This document shows, in pieces, positions 36,464 to 43,264 of a DNA stretch of 64,000 nucleotides. The DNA is taken from contig CAILUI010000303.1 of assembly GCA_903837355.1 (NCBI GenBank), forward strand, positions 1 to 64,000, read 5' to 3'. The notes under the pieces were generated by a model, which saw nothing but the letters and a program-made list of their open reading frames with translations, was not told where the DNA came from and did not search any database. Both the position numbers and the translations under genes were made by a program. Positions within the stretch are counted from its first letter, which is position 1; each line of letters begins with the position of its first letter. This stretch comes from an uncultured Victivallales bacterium (GTDB lineage Bacteria; Verrucomicrobiota; Lentisphaeria; Oligosphaerales; JAFGRS01).

Positions 36464-36946
36464 ATGAAACAAGACGCGGTGCAGATACCCGGCGACCGCA
36501 CCTTCGTCGTCTATGTCGAGAAAGACGATGGCTCCTACGGCCCGGTGGAAACCGGGTCGGTCATGGTGCAGCAGTACTTCGACGACTTCCTGACCAAACG
36601 CCGCCACCTGGAAGCCGGCTTGCGCGCCGACCTGCTGCAGGGCCGGATCAGCATCGTGGCCTACTACGCCACGCTGCTGAGCATGGGTGAGGGCGACCTC
36701 GCCGCCCGCATCGGCGTCAGCCGCCGACGCCTGCGCGCCCACATGACCCCCAGCGGCTTCGCCAGGCTGCGGCTGGAAACGATCCAGCGCTATGCCGCCA
36801 TCTTCGATATCCCGGTAGCCAACCTCTTCCAGCTCATCGACGAGGCCGACCTGCCGCGCCTGCGGCAGCAGCCCACCGCGTCCCCCTTGGTGGTCCTGAC
36901 GGCGCCGGCCGCGGAGAGCAGCGATACCCATGACGCACCCGCTTGA
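36464..36946 (+). CDS. Helix-turn-helix (XRE-like) protein
   Basis: A 160-residue protein. Residues ~80-125 look like a Cro/C1-type HTH (GDLAARIGVSRRRLRAHM, then ETIQRYAAIFDIPVANLFQL). The N-terminal 60 residues may be a small ligand or dimer domain. It is the only transcription-factor-like gene in the cluster and its end overlaps the BtrH-like gene by 17 bases, so a role as local regulator is possible. A GGAGGG site lies ten bases before the ATG. Confidence 0.6.
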   Translation: MKQDAVQIPGDRTFVVYVEKDDGSYGPVETGSVMVQQYFDDFLTKRRHLEAGLRADLLQGRISIVAYYATLLSMGEGDLAARIGVSRRRLRAHMTPSGFARLRLETIQRYAAIFDIPVANLFQLIDEADLPRLRQQPTASPLVVLTAPAAESSDTHDAPA

Positions 36947-37949
36947 CCATTTCGAGCACCGCATGGCAGCCCACTGCGAGTCGGGCACCGTGTCGGCGCT
37001 GCTGCGACATGCCGGACTGGAGCTCTCCGAGCCCATGGTCTTCGGCGGCGCCGGGGCTCTCTTCTTCGGCTACTTCAACTCGGCGATGTTGCCTTTCCCG
37101 ACCGTGGTGCTGCGCAGCCTGCCGGGGCGCATCCGGGCCAACATCGAAAAGCGCACGGGGGTTCACTTCCGCCGCCACCGCTTCCTGAGTACGGCCAACG
37201 CCATGCGTCAGCTCGATGCCCTGCTTGAGCGCGGCATCCCGGTGGCGGTGCAGGTCGACTTCTTCTACATGCGCTACATCCCCAAGTATGCCCGCGCTCA
37301 CTTCAACGCGCACTACGTGGTGGTGGTGGGCCGCCGCGATGGCCGCTACCTGATCAGCGACTCGTATGCGCCGCAGGTCGCCGAGCTCGAGGCTGAGGTC
37401 CTGGCTACCGCACGCTTCGCCAAGGGCCCCTTTGCGCCCCGCGGAAACATGTTCTACATCGACGGCCCCGTCCCCGCCACCATCGACCACCGCGCCATGA
37501 TCCGCAAAGGCATCAGCCAGGCGGCTTTCTACATGCTCAAGGTGCCCTTCGCGTTCGCCGGCGTCAGGGGCATCCGTACCTTTGCCGAACAGGTGACCAA
37601 GTGGCCCGCCCTGACCCGCGACGAGGAGCACCTCTCGCACGAAGTGATGATGGTCCACGTCGTCCTCGAAGAGCGCGGCACCGGCGGTGGCGGCGGCCGT
37701 TTCCTCTATGCGTCGTTCCTCAAGGAGGCCGCTGATCGGCTCGGGCACGACGGTCTGCGCGAGGTCAGCGCCCGGATGATGCTCAACGGCGACCGCTGGC
37801 GCGATATCTCGCTGTTCGTGGCCCGCATCGGGCGCAACCGCGACCTCGGCGCGGAGCGCCTCCGGGAATTGTCAGACCTGATCCGCGAACGCGCCACCGC
37901 CGAGGACACGCTGTTCCGCGAGCTGCGCACGATCGCCGCAACGCTGTAG
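36930..37949 (+). CDS. BtrH N-terminal domain protein (transacylase-like)
   Basis: A 339-residue protein with a papain-fold-like N-terminal domain of the BtrH type (DUF4872-style). Cys16 in HCESGT, His in HFNAHYVVVVG and Asp in LISDSYAP would form the triad. BtrH moves an acyl chain from ACP to an antibiotic amine in butirosin synthesis. In flexirubin-type clusters homologues are frequent, and here it may move the chain between ACPs or to an acceptor. The C-terminal half is helical and unrecognised. Confidence 0.8.
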   Translation: MTHPLDHFEHRMAAHCESGTVSALLRHAGLELSEPMVFGGAGALFFGYFNSAMLPFPTVVLRSLPGRIRANIEKRTGVHFRRHRFLSTANAMRQLDALLERGIPVAVQVDFFYMRYIPKYARAHFNAHYVVVVGRRDGRYLISDSYAPQVAELEAEVLATARFAKGPFAPRGNMFYIDGPVPATIDHRAMIRKGISQAAFYMLKVPFAFAGVRGIRTFAEQVTKWPALTRDEEHLSHEVMMVHVVLEERGTGGGGGRFLYASFLKEAADRLGHDGLREVSARMMLNGDRWRDISLFVARIGRNRDLGAERLRELSDLIRERATAEDTLFRELRTIAATL

Positions 37950-38029
37950 TGTGGTGTCGAGCGATGGACGGGCGTACGGCCAAGGCTCAGCGCGAACTCC
38001 GCCAGATCTGTGACGTAGGGATTGCGTGC

Positions 38030-38146
38030 TGGAGGGCAAGTACAGCGGTGGCTCTGCTGCCGCGGCACGCCGCCGTTCTGGTGCCCCGCCTGAGGCGGGG
38101 CTGCGGCTGCGATCCGGCCGCGACCGCGGTCTGCTCTTGCCCTCCA
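38030..38146. repeat. Palindromic dispersed repeat (same family as 1-275)
   Basis: This 117-bp element opens with TGGAGGGCAAG and closes with CTTGCCCTCCA, and holds a CCCCGCCTGAGGCGGGG hairpin in the middle. It occupies the 258-base gap before the second ACP gene. It shares ends and interior design with the copy at 97-221. It may act as an intra-operon hairpin that affects mRNA stability or readthrough. Confidence 0.7.
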
Positions 38147-38207
38147 AGGCCGTTGTTCACGGTACTTCAGGGACGCCACACTGCCCCCGACAGGAGACAT
38201 AAACCCA

Positions 38208-38477
38208 ATGGCAGATGAAGCACTCAAGCTGGAGATCAAGCAACTGGTCATCGACGCCCTCCGGCTGGAGGACGTGAAAGCGGAGGACTTGTCCGACACC
38301 GATCCGCTGTTCGGCAACGAGGAGTTGGGCCTGGACTCCGTCGACGCCGTGGAGTTGGTGGTCGCCATCCAGCGCCGCTACGGCGCCCGGATCGCCGATC
38401 AGAACCTGGCCCGCGATGTGTTGTCCAGCATCGAGACGATCGCGGCCTTCGTGGCCGCCTCGCGGACAAACGGATGA
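38208..38477 (+). CDS. Acyl carrier protein
   Basis: An 89-residue ACP close to the canonical FAS type: Ser44 sits in ELGLDSVDAVEL, the usual attachment motif. An AGGAG site lies upstream of ATG 38208. Its stop overlaps the start of the radical SAM gene by four bases, so carrier and radical SAM enzyme are coupled; the enzyme may act on chains bound to this ACP (inference). Confidence 0.9.
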   Translation: MADEALKLEIKQLVIDALRLEDVKAEDLSDTDPLFGNEELGLDSVDAVELVVAIQRRYGARIADQNLARDVLSSIETIAAFVAASRTNG

Positions 38478-39904
38478 AAACGGTCCTGCTGGTCAACGCC
38501 AACGAGTGCACCGTCCCTTACCCGGTGCCACCGCTGGGTCTGGCCCTGGTCGCGGCCGCCATCGCCGGGCGCTACCGGGTGGAGGTCTGCGACCTGCTGA
38601 CCGCCGGCGAAGCCGGACTGGCCGAGGCCATCGCACGGCAAGCGCCCGACTATGTCGGCGTCAGCATCCGCAATGTCGATGATGTGGCCATGCACGCGCC
38701 GGTCTTCTTCATCGACCGCATCCGCGACGTCATCATGCCGTTGATCCGTGGTGCCTGCGCCGCTCCCATCATCCTCGGCGGTAGCGGCTTCACCCTGCTG
38801 CCCCGCGAGATCCTGCAGGAGACCGGCGCCGACTATGGCGTCGTCGGCGAGGGCGAAGTCGCCTTCCCGATGTTGCTGGCTGCCCTGGACTCGGGCCACG
38901 TGCCGGTGGCCATTCCCGGGGTCGTGACCCGCGGCCAGGCGGCGGCGCCCGTCGGGCCCGCCCCGGCGGCCTCACTGGACGGGACTCCCGCCGTGGGCCT
39001 GGGCACGTTAATCGCCTGGGATGCCTACCGGCAACGCGGCGCCTGCCCCATCCAAACCAAGCGCGGCTGCGTGCACCGTTGTGCCTACTGCTCCTACCCG
39101 CGCATCGAGGGGCGGACCTTCCGTTGCCGCGCCGCCAGCGCCGTCGCTGACGAGATCGAGGCCCTGGCGGCACAGCTCGGACCGCTGCCCTTCGAGTTCG
39201 TCGACAGCATCTTCAACGACCCTCCTGGACACGCTGAAGCCATCTGCCGCGAAATCATCCACCGGGGCCTGCGGGTCTCCCTGCGCACCATGGGGCTGAA
39301 CCCCGCCAACGTCACGCAGGAGTTGCTGCTGCTGATGAAGGAGGCCGGCTTCCAGCAGTTCGATTGCACTCCCGACAGCGCCAGCCCGCTGCTGCTCCGC
39401 AACCTGGGCAAGAACTTCAGCCGGCCCGACCTGGAGCAGGCAGCCGCGTGCATCCGGGCCGTCGGCCTGCCCTGCAAGTGGTTCTTCCTCCTGGGCGGAC
39501 CGGGCGAAACCCTCGACACCCTGCGCGAAACCTTCGCCTTCATCGACGCGCACGTCGTGCCGGATGACATTGCGCACCTGAGCTGCGGCCTGCGCATCTA
39601 CCCCGGCACACCGCTGCATGCGACCGCCGTCCGCGAGGGACTGCTGACCGCCGACACCTCCCTGCTCCGGCCGCTATTCTACGTCGCCCCCGCCCTCGGC
39701 CCGGAGCGCCTGCGCGCCACCGTCCACGAATGGACCCGTTCCCGGCCCAACTGCATCCCGGCCGAGGAGTTCCCGCCACCCCCGGACCTGGTGCGGGAAG
39801 CCCTGGCCCTGCGGCGCCGCGAGAACCTGCAGGAACCCCTGATGCGCACCCTCCTGCGCCTGCGCGCCCAACGCCTGGCGGCAACGCCAGCCACCACCCC
39901 CTGA
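38474..39904 (+). CDS. B12-binding-type radical SAM enzyme
   Basis: A 476-residue paralogue of the enzyme at 18213. The N-terminal cobalamin-binding-type domain (LGLALVAAAIAGRYRVEVCD; GGSGFTLLPREIL; GVVGEGEVAFP) is followed by the radical SAM barrel with CVHRCAYC (Cys199, 203, 206). The shared segment RCAYCSYPRIEGRTFR, the SIFNDP motif and LLGGPGETLDTL mark the pair. No DxHxxG motif is seen. It is coupled to the ACP in front by a four-base overlap. Confidence 0.85.
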   Translation: MKTVLLVNANECTVPYPVPPLGLALVAAAIAGRYRVEVCDLLTAGEAGLAEAIARQAPDYVGVSIRNVDDVAMHAPVFFIDRIRDVIMPLIRGACAAPIILGGSGFTLLPREILQETGADYGVVGEGEVAFPMLLAALDSGHVPVAIPGVVTRGQAAAPVGPAPAASLDGTPAVGLGTLIAWDAYRQRGACPIQTKRGCVHRCAYCSYPRIEGRTFRCRAASAVADEIEALAAQLGPLPFEFVDSIFNDPPGHAEAICREIIHRGLRVSLRTMGLNPANVTQELLLLMKEAGFQQFDCTPDSASPLLLRNLGKNFSRPDLEQAAACIRAVGLPCKWFFLLGGPGETLDTLRETFAFIDAHVVPDDIAHLSCGLRIYPGTPLHATAVREGLLTADTSLLRPLFYVAPALGPERLRATVHEWTRSRPNCIPAEEFPPPPDLVREALALRRRENLQEPLMRTLLRLRAQRLAATPATTP

Positions 39905-40061
39905 GCGTGCGCGATAGTGCGCGGGGGCTCAGCGCCAAGGGTGCGGCCATCCCTCAGCCCAGCCCAACGGGCTGGGTTGAGGACCCCCAGTGTCTGGAGC
40001 CCTCAATGGACTGTACGATGACAGAACCGCGCCGCCCGGCATCGGCGGCAGGAGACCAGCA

Positions 40062-40391
40062 ATGAGCAGCGCCGCACTCGAGTTCAAAGGGGTCACGGTG
40101 GTGGCCAAGGCGAATGTCTACTTCGACGGGAAGGTCGTCAGCCACACGCTCCTCCTGGCCGACGGCACCCGCAAGTCCGTGGGGGTGATCTTCTCGGGAA
40201 CGTTCCACTTCGGTACGGATAAGGCCGAACGGATGGAGATCACGGCCGGCGAGTGCGAGGTGAAAGTGGACGGGAAGGCGGGGGTGAACCGCTACGCCGC
40301 CGGCCAGCAGTTCGAAGTGCCGGCCAAGTCGGGGTTCGACATCGCGGTCGCCGCCGGGCCGTGCGAGTACGTCTGCACCTTCCTGGGCTGA
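40062..40391 (+). CDS. ppnP: Pyrimidine/purine nucleoside phosphorylase PpnP
   Basis: A 109-residue cupin of the DUF1255/YaiE family, which phosphorolyses nucleosides. The whole family pattern is visible: VVAKANVYFDGKVVSHT, VGVIFSGTFHFGT, ERMEITAGECEVKVDG, and the end CEYVCTFLG. AGGAGA precedes ATG 40062. It has no link to the acyl pathway and lies in an interruption together with a four-helix-bundle gene and a decayed toxin-antitoxin pair. The preceding 157 bases (39905-40061) hold only a small hairpin-rich stretch. Confidence 0.92.
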   Translation: MSSAALEFKGVTVVAKANVYFDGKVVSHTLLLADGTRKSVGVIFSGTFHFGTDKAERMEITAGECEVKVDGKAGVNRYAAGQQFEVPAKSGFDIAVAAGPCEYVCTFLG

Positions 40392-40474
40392 AGGCTCAAA
40401 CGCCTCCGCTCCGGTCGTTGTCAGTCCGGCAGCCGCCGGACGGTTGTCGTTGTCGTGATCGGGACTTCGATGCC

Positions 40475-40984
40475 ATGAGATTCGGCCATGAGCAACTGGA
40501 CGTCTACCGGCTCTCCTTGCGGTACGTAGCCTGGGCCTACTCGCTCGCCAAGCGCTTAGCGGGGGCCGACCGCCATGCGAAAGACCAGTTGCTCAGGGCA
40601 TCCCCGTCGATCCCCCAGAACATCGCCGAAGGAAACGGTAAGGGAACCGAAGCGGATCGGCGGCGCTTCTTCGAGATCGCACGTGGATCCGCTCTGGAGT
40701 GCGCCTCGATTCAGGATATCCTCGAGGTCTGTAAAGTCATCGGCGCAGACGAGAACGAAGAGGGGAAGGCCATGCTCGTTCGGATCGTCTCGATGCTGAC
40801 CAAACTGGGAAAACGGGACCACAACGTTGGCGAGGACACTGCGCTTTACGGCGATCACGACAACGATCACGGCAACGATCACGACAACAATCACGACAAC
40901 AATCACGACAACGATCACGACAACGATCACGACAACGACCGTGGTCACGACGGCGACAGTGGGTCAGTGCCCCGGTTAGGATAG
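40475..40984 (+). CDS. Four-helix-bundle (S23-like) protein with DHDN-repeat tail
   Basis: A 169-residue protein. Residues 1-122 match the four-helix-bundle/S23 family once found in 23S rRNA intervening sequences (ELDVYRLSLRYVAWAYSLAK; IPQNIAEGNGKGTEADRRRF; ECASIQDILEVC). The C-terminus is an unusual acidic-histidine tail made by seven 12-bp repeats coding for Asp-His-Asp-Asn. The family's function is unknown, and such genes are usually isolated and repeat-associated. ATG 40475 begins the recognisable domain. Confidence 0.8.
   Translation: MRFGHEQLDVYRLSLRYVAWAYSLAKRLAGADRHAKDQLLRASPSIPQNIAEGNGKGTEADRRRFFEIARGSALECASIQDILEVCKVIGADENEEGKAMLVRIVSMLTKLGKRDHNVGEDTALYGDHDNDHGNDHDNNHDNNHDNDHDNDHDNDRGHDGDSGSVPRLG
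40853..40936 (+). repeat. 12-bp minisatellite inside coding sequence
   Basis: Seven head-to-tail copies of GATCACGACAAC (two with AAT for GAT, one with GGC for GAC) keep the reading frame and encode the DHDN/NHDN tail of the four-helix-bundle protein. Copy number is likely to vary between strains. Confidence 0.9.
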
Positions 40985-41077
40985 GCCACGGGATGACCCT
41001 GTCGTTACGCGCCGTAACAGGCGCCAAGGTAGGGGGGGCTGCAGCCCAGTGCTGCTAACTCTCAGACCGCACCCTCC

Positions 41078-41114
41078 TTCCACACATCACTACGTGTGGT
41101 CATAGTGTGTGGAA
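41078..41114. promoter_or_regulatory. Probable vapB operator palindrome
   Basis: TTCCACACA (41078-41086) and TGTGTGGAA (41106-41114) are perfect inverted arms, with a second inner CCACAC/GTGTGG pair. The site lies 15 bases before vapB, where antitoxins of this type bind to repress their own operon. Confidence 0.5.
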
Positions 41115-41129
41115 AGACGAGGTGCGACC

Positions 41130-41330
41130 ATGGCGACGAATCTGCAGATTGACGACCGGCTGATCAAGGAAGCGGTCAGACTCGGCGGGCACAAGACCAA
41201 GAGGGCAGCCGTGACGCAGGCGCTGATCGACTACAATCGGCACCTGCAACAGCTCCAGATACTCCCACTATTCGGTAAGCTTGACCTTGACCCGGACTCT
41301 GACTACAAGGCGCAGAGGGCCAGGGCGTGA
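41130..41330 (+). CDS. vapB: VapB-family antitoxin
   Basis: A 66-residue type II antitoxin. A ribbon-helix-helix-like N-terminus (ATNLQIDDRLIKEAVRLGG, KRAAVTQALIDY) is followed by an acidic linker (LFGKLDLDPDSDYKAQRARA) that wraps the toxin. The ATG at 41130 follows an AGGTG site; an upstream GTG is less likely. Its stop overlaps the start of the vapC remnant by four bases, the normal arrangement. The toxin partner is broken, so this is an orphan antitoxin. Confidence 0.85.
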   Translation: MATNLQIDDRLIKEAVRLGGHKTKRAAVTQALIDYNRHLQQLQILPLFGKLDLDPDSDYKAQRARA

Positions 41331-41478
41331 GGGTCATCGCCGATACCTCGACTTCCTGATCTGTGCCGTGGGGGTGCGGTACCGGCTGGCCATCTACACT
41401 ACGGATGCCGACTTTGCGCTCTTCGCGGCACACCTGCCGATCATGCTTCATCGCGCCGAGCCCGGGGTCACACCTTAG
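41327..41478 (+). pseudogene. vapC: vapC PIN-domain toxin remnant with internal deletion
   Basis: From GTG 41327 the sequence reads VRVIADTSTS and then meets a stop. In another frame the C-terminal end of a PIN toxin follows at once (LDFLICAVGVRYRLAIYTTD, DFALFAAHLP). About 80 central residues, including most catalytic acids, are missing. The toxin is therefore inactive; the pair decayed by an internal deletion. Confidence 0.75.
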
Positions 41479-41537
41479 CGGGTGTCTTCGCTGCGCCCCA
41501 GATCGGGCTCTGCTGCTAACCGTTAAGGTGTGACCCC
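41464..41537. repeat. 18-bp inverted repeat after vapC remnant
   Basis: GGGGTCACACCTTAGCGG (41464-41481) pairs with CCGTTAAGGTGTGACCCC (41520-41537) at 17 of 18 positions across 38 bases. It could be a REP-like element end or a hairpin between the inserted block and the enoyl-CoA hydratase gene. There is no T tract. Confidence 0.65.
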
Positions 41538-41539
41538 GA

Positions 41540-42289
41540 ATGGGACCCATCCTGCGCTGTCGTGTTGAGGGCGATCTGGCCTGGCTGGTGCTTGAGCGGC
41601 CGCCGCGCAACGAGTTGCCGGATCCGGTCTTTGCTGAGCCCGACGAGCTCCTGGCCTGCCTGCACGCCCCCGGTGTCAAAGGGGCCGTGCTGACCGGTGC
41701 GGGTCGGCACTTTTCAGCCGGTGCGGATCTGGCGGCCTTGCGTCGCCAAGCCGCCGACCTCTCGCCCGACGCTTTCCGGCAACGCCTGGAACGGGGCCAT
41801 GAGATTCTGACGCTGCTGGCCGAGGCCCCGGTACCGCTGGTCGCAGCAATCCGTGGCGCCTGCCTGGGCGCCGGCCTGGAGCTCGCGTTGGCCTGCCACT
41901 TCCGCATCGCCGCGCGCAGCGCGCTGTTGGGTCTGCCCGAGGTTGAGCAGGGCTTGGTCCCAGGCTTCGGCGCGGCGGTCTGGCTGCGGGAGTTGCTGCC
42001 CCGGGGCGCCTGCGTCCAGACCCTCCTGCGCGGCGCTATCTTCGGCGCTGAGGAGGCGCTGGAGCTGGGCCTCATCGACGCCGTCGTCGACGGCGGCGAG
42101 TTGCTCCCCCGCGTCCGTGAGCACCTGGCTCAGCTCACCGCCGCGCGCAGTTGCGAGCAGATCCGTGCCGTGCTGCGAGCGGTTGCGGCGTCCCGGCGCT
42201 TACCGTGCCGGGAGGCGCTGCGGCTGGAGGCTGACGAATTCTGCAGGCTGGCTGCGGCCGCCAGCCGCGCCAGGCCGGCTGACGCATGA
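41540..42289 (+). CDS. Enoyl-CoA hydratase/isomerase (crotonase) family protein
   Basis: A 249-residue crotonase-fold protein. The oxyanion-hole segments are LTGAGRHFSAGADLAAL and IRGACLGAGLELALACHFRI. Catalytic glutamates are suggested at GLPEVEQGLVPG, where hydratases have one Glu. It probably dehydrates or isomerises 3-hydroxyacyl thioesters. It is the first of a tightly overlapping trio with a phosphopantetheinyl-transferase-like gene and a second crotonase. ATG 41540 directly follows an inverted repeat. Confidence 0.82.
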   Translation: MGPILRCRVEGDLAWLVLERPPRNELPDPVFAEPDELLACLHAPGVKGAVLTGAGRHFSAGADLAALRRQAADLSPDAFRQRLERGHEILTLLAEAPVPLVAAIRGACLGAGLELALACHFRIAARSALLGLPEVEQGLVPGFGAAVWLRELLPRGACVQTLLRGAIFGAEEALELGLIDAVVDGGELLPRVREHLAQLTAARSCEQIRAVLRAVAASRRLPCREALRLEADEFCRLAAAASRARPADA

Positions 42290-42639
42290 CGACCGCGACC
42301 ATGGCGCAGTGCTGCATCAGCGACCTGGCGGCAACGCGGCAGGCAACTGCGGAGGCCTGCCTGTGCGCTGCAGAACAGACCCGCCTGGCCACAGCCCCCG
42401 TGCGCCGTCTGGCCGGCGTGATCGCGGCCAAACGCGCCGTGCTGCAGGCCGCCGGCGAGACCGCCGCGGGCTACACCGAACGCGATGTGCAGATCGGGCA
42501 TGACGCCGACGGCGCCCCGCGTCTGCACGACGTGCCCGCGCCGCTGCGCCTCGCACTCAGCCAACAGCGCCTGCATATCTCGATCAGTCACACCGGCGAC
42601 CACGCCTATGGGCTGGCAGTCCTCGAGGCGGAATCGTGA
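42286..42639 (+). CDS. Phosphopantetheinyl-transferase-like protein, N-terminally short
   Basis: A 117-residue protein. The middle (RLAGVIAAKRAVLQAAGE) resembles the KEA helix of AcpS-type transferases with Lys-Arg-Ala, and the end HISISHTGDHAYGLAVLE matches the HISISH motif. The N-terminal GxD metal-binding segment is missing or unrecognisable, so it may be inactive, or an accessory domain. It overlaps both neighbouring crotonase genes by four bases, which argues that the frame is maintained. Confidence 0.65.
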   Translation: MTTATMAQCCISDLAATRQATAEACLCAAEQTRLATAPVRRLAGVIAAKRAVLQAAGETAAGYTERDVQIGHDADGAPRLHDVPAPLRLALSQQRLHISISHTGDHAYGLAVLEAES

Positions 42640-43253
42640 CCACCGTGGGTACACCCCCGCTCGCCTTCGCGGTCCGCGACGGCATCGGCTGGCTGACGCT
42701 GAACGCCCCGCCGCGCAATGAGATGGACGATGCGTTCATCGCGGCGCTCCTCGACGTCCTGGAAGGGGCGCTGCCGCAGCAGTGCCTGCAGGGGCTGATC
42801 GTCCACGGCAGTGAACGGCACTTCTCCAGCGGCGCCCATCTGCCGCAACTTCTCGAGCGCCTGCGGACGCTGCCGTTCGCGGACAACCTGCAGTTGTCGG
42901 TACGGCTCACCGAGGCCCTGCAGACCTTGCGCGAGGCACCCTTCCCGGTCGTGGCCGCCATCAGCGGCTGTTGCTTCGGCAGCGGGCTGGAATTGGCTCT
43001 GGCCTGTCAGGTGCGCCTGGCTACACGCAATGCCCTCTTCTGCGCCCCCGAGACCTCGCTGCAGGTCATGCCCGGCTGCGGTGCCTGCGTGCGACTGCCG
43101 CAGCTCGTGGGTCGGGGGCCTGCCCTCGACCTGATTCTGAGCGGGCGCCTGGTCAGTGCCGACGAAGCGCTCCGACTGGGCCTGGTGGACGCGGTTCTCG
43201 AACGCAGTGACCTGCTGACGGCAGCCGGCAACCTGATCCGGCGCTGGCGCTGA
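42636..43253 (+). CDS. Enoyl-CoA hydratase/isomerase (crotonase) family protein
   Basis: A 205-residue crotonase-fold protein, shorter than the usual ~260 because the C-terminal helical region is cut back. Conserved segments are VHGSERHFSSGAHLPQL and ISGCCFGSGLELALACQVRL. The opening VRDGIGWLTLNAPPRNEMDD is family-typical. It resembles the crotonase two genes before it, and the two may form a mixed trimer (inference). It starts at GTG 42636. Confidence 0.8.
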   Translation: MTTVGTPPLAFAVRDGIGWLTLNAPPRNEMDDAFIAALLDVLEGALPQQCLQGLIVHGSERHFSSGAHLPQLLERLRTLPFADNLQLSVRLTEALQTLREAPFPVVAAISGCCFGSGLELALACQVRLATRNALFCAPETSLQVMPGCGACVRLPQLVGRGPALDLILSGRLVSADEALRLGLVDAVLERSDLLTAAGNLIRRWR

Positions 43254-43264
43254 GAGTTTCCCGC

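Noticed and set aside
40853..40936. CRISPR array
   Set aside because: Units are 12 bp with no spacers and lie in frame in a coding region; no cas genes are near.
41464..41537. Rho-independent terminator
   Set aside because: Loop of 38 bases and no T tract; better called an inverted repeat.
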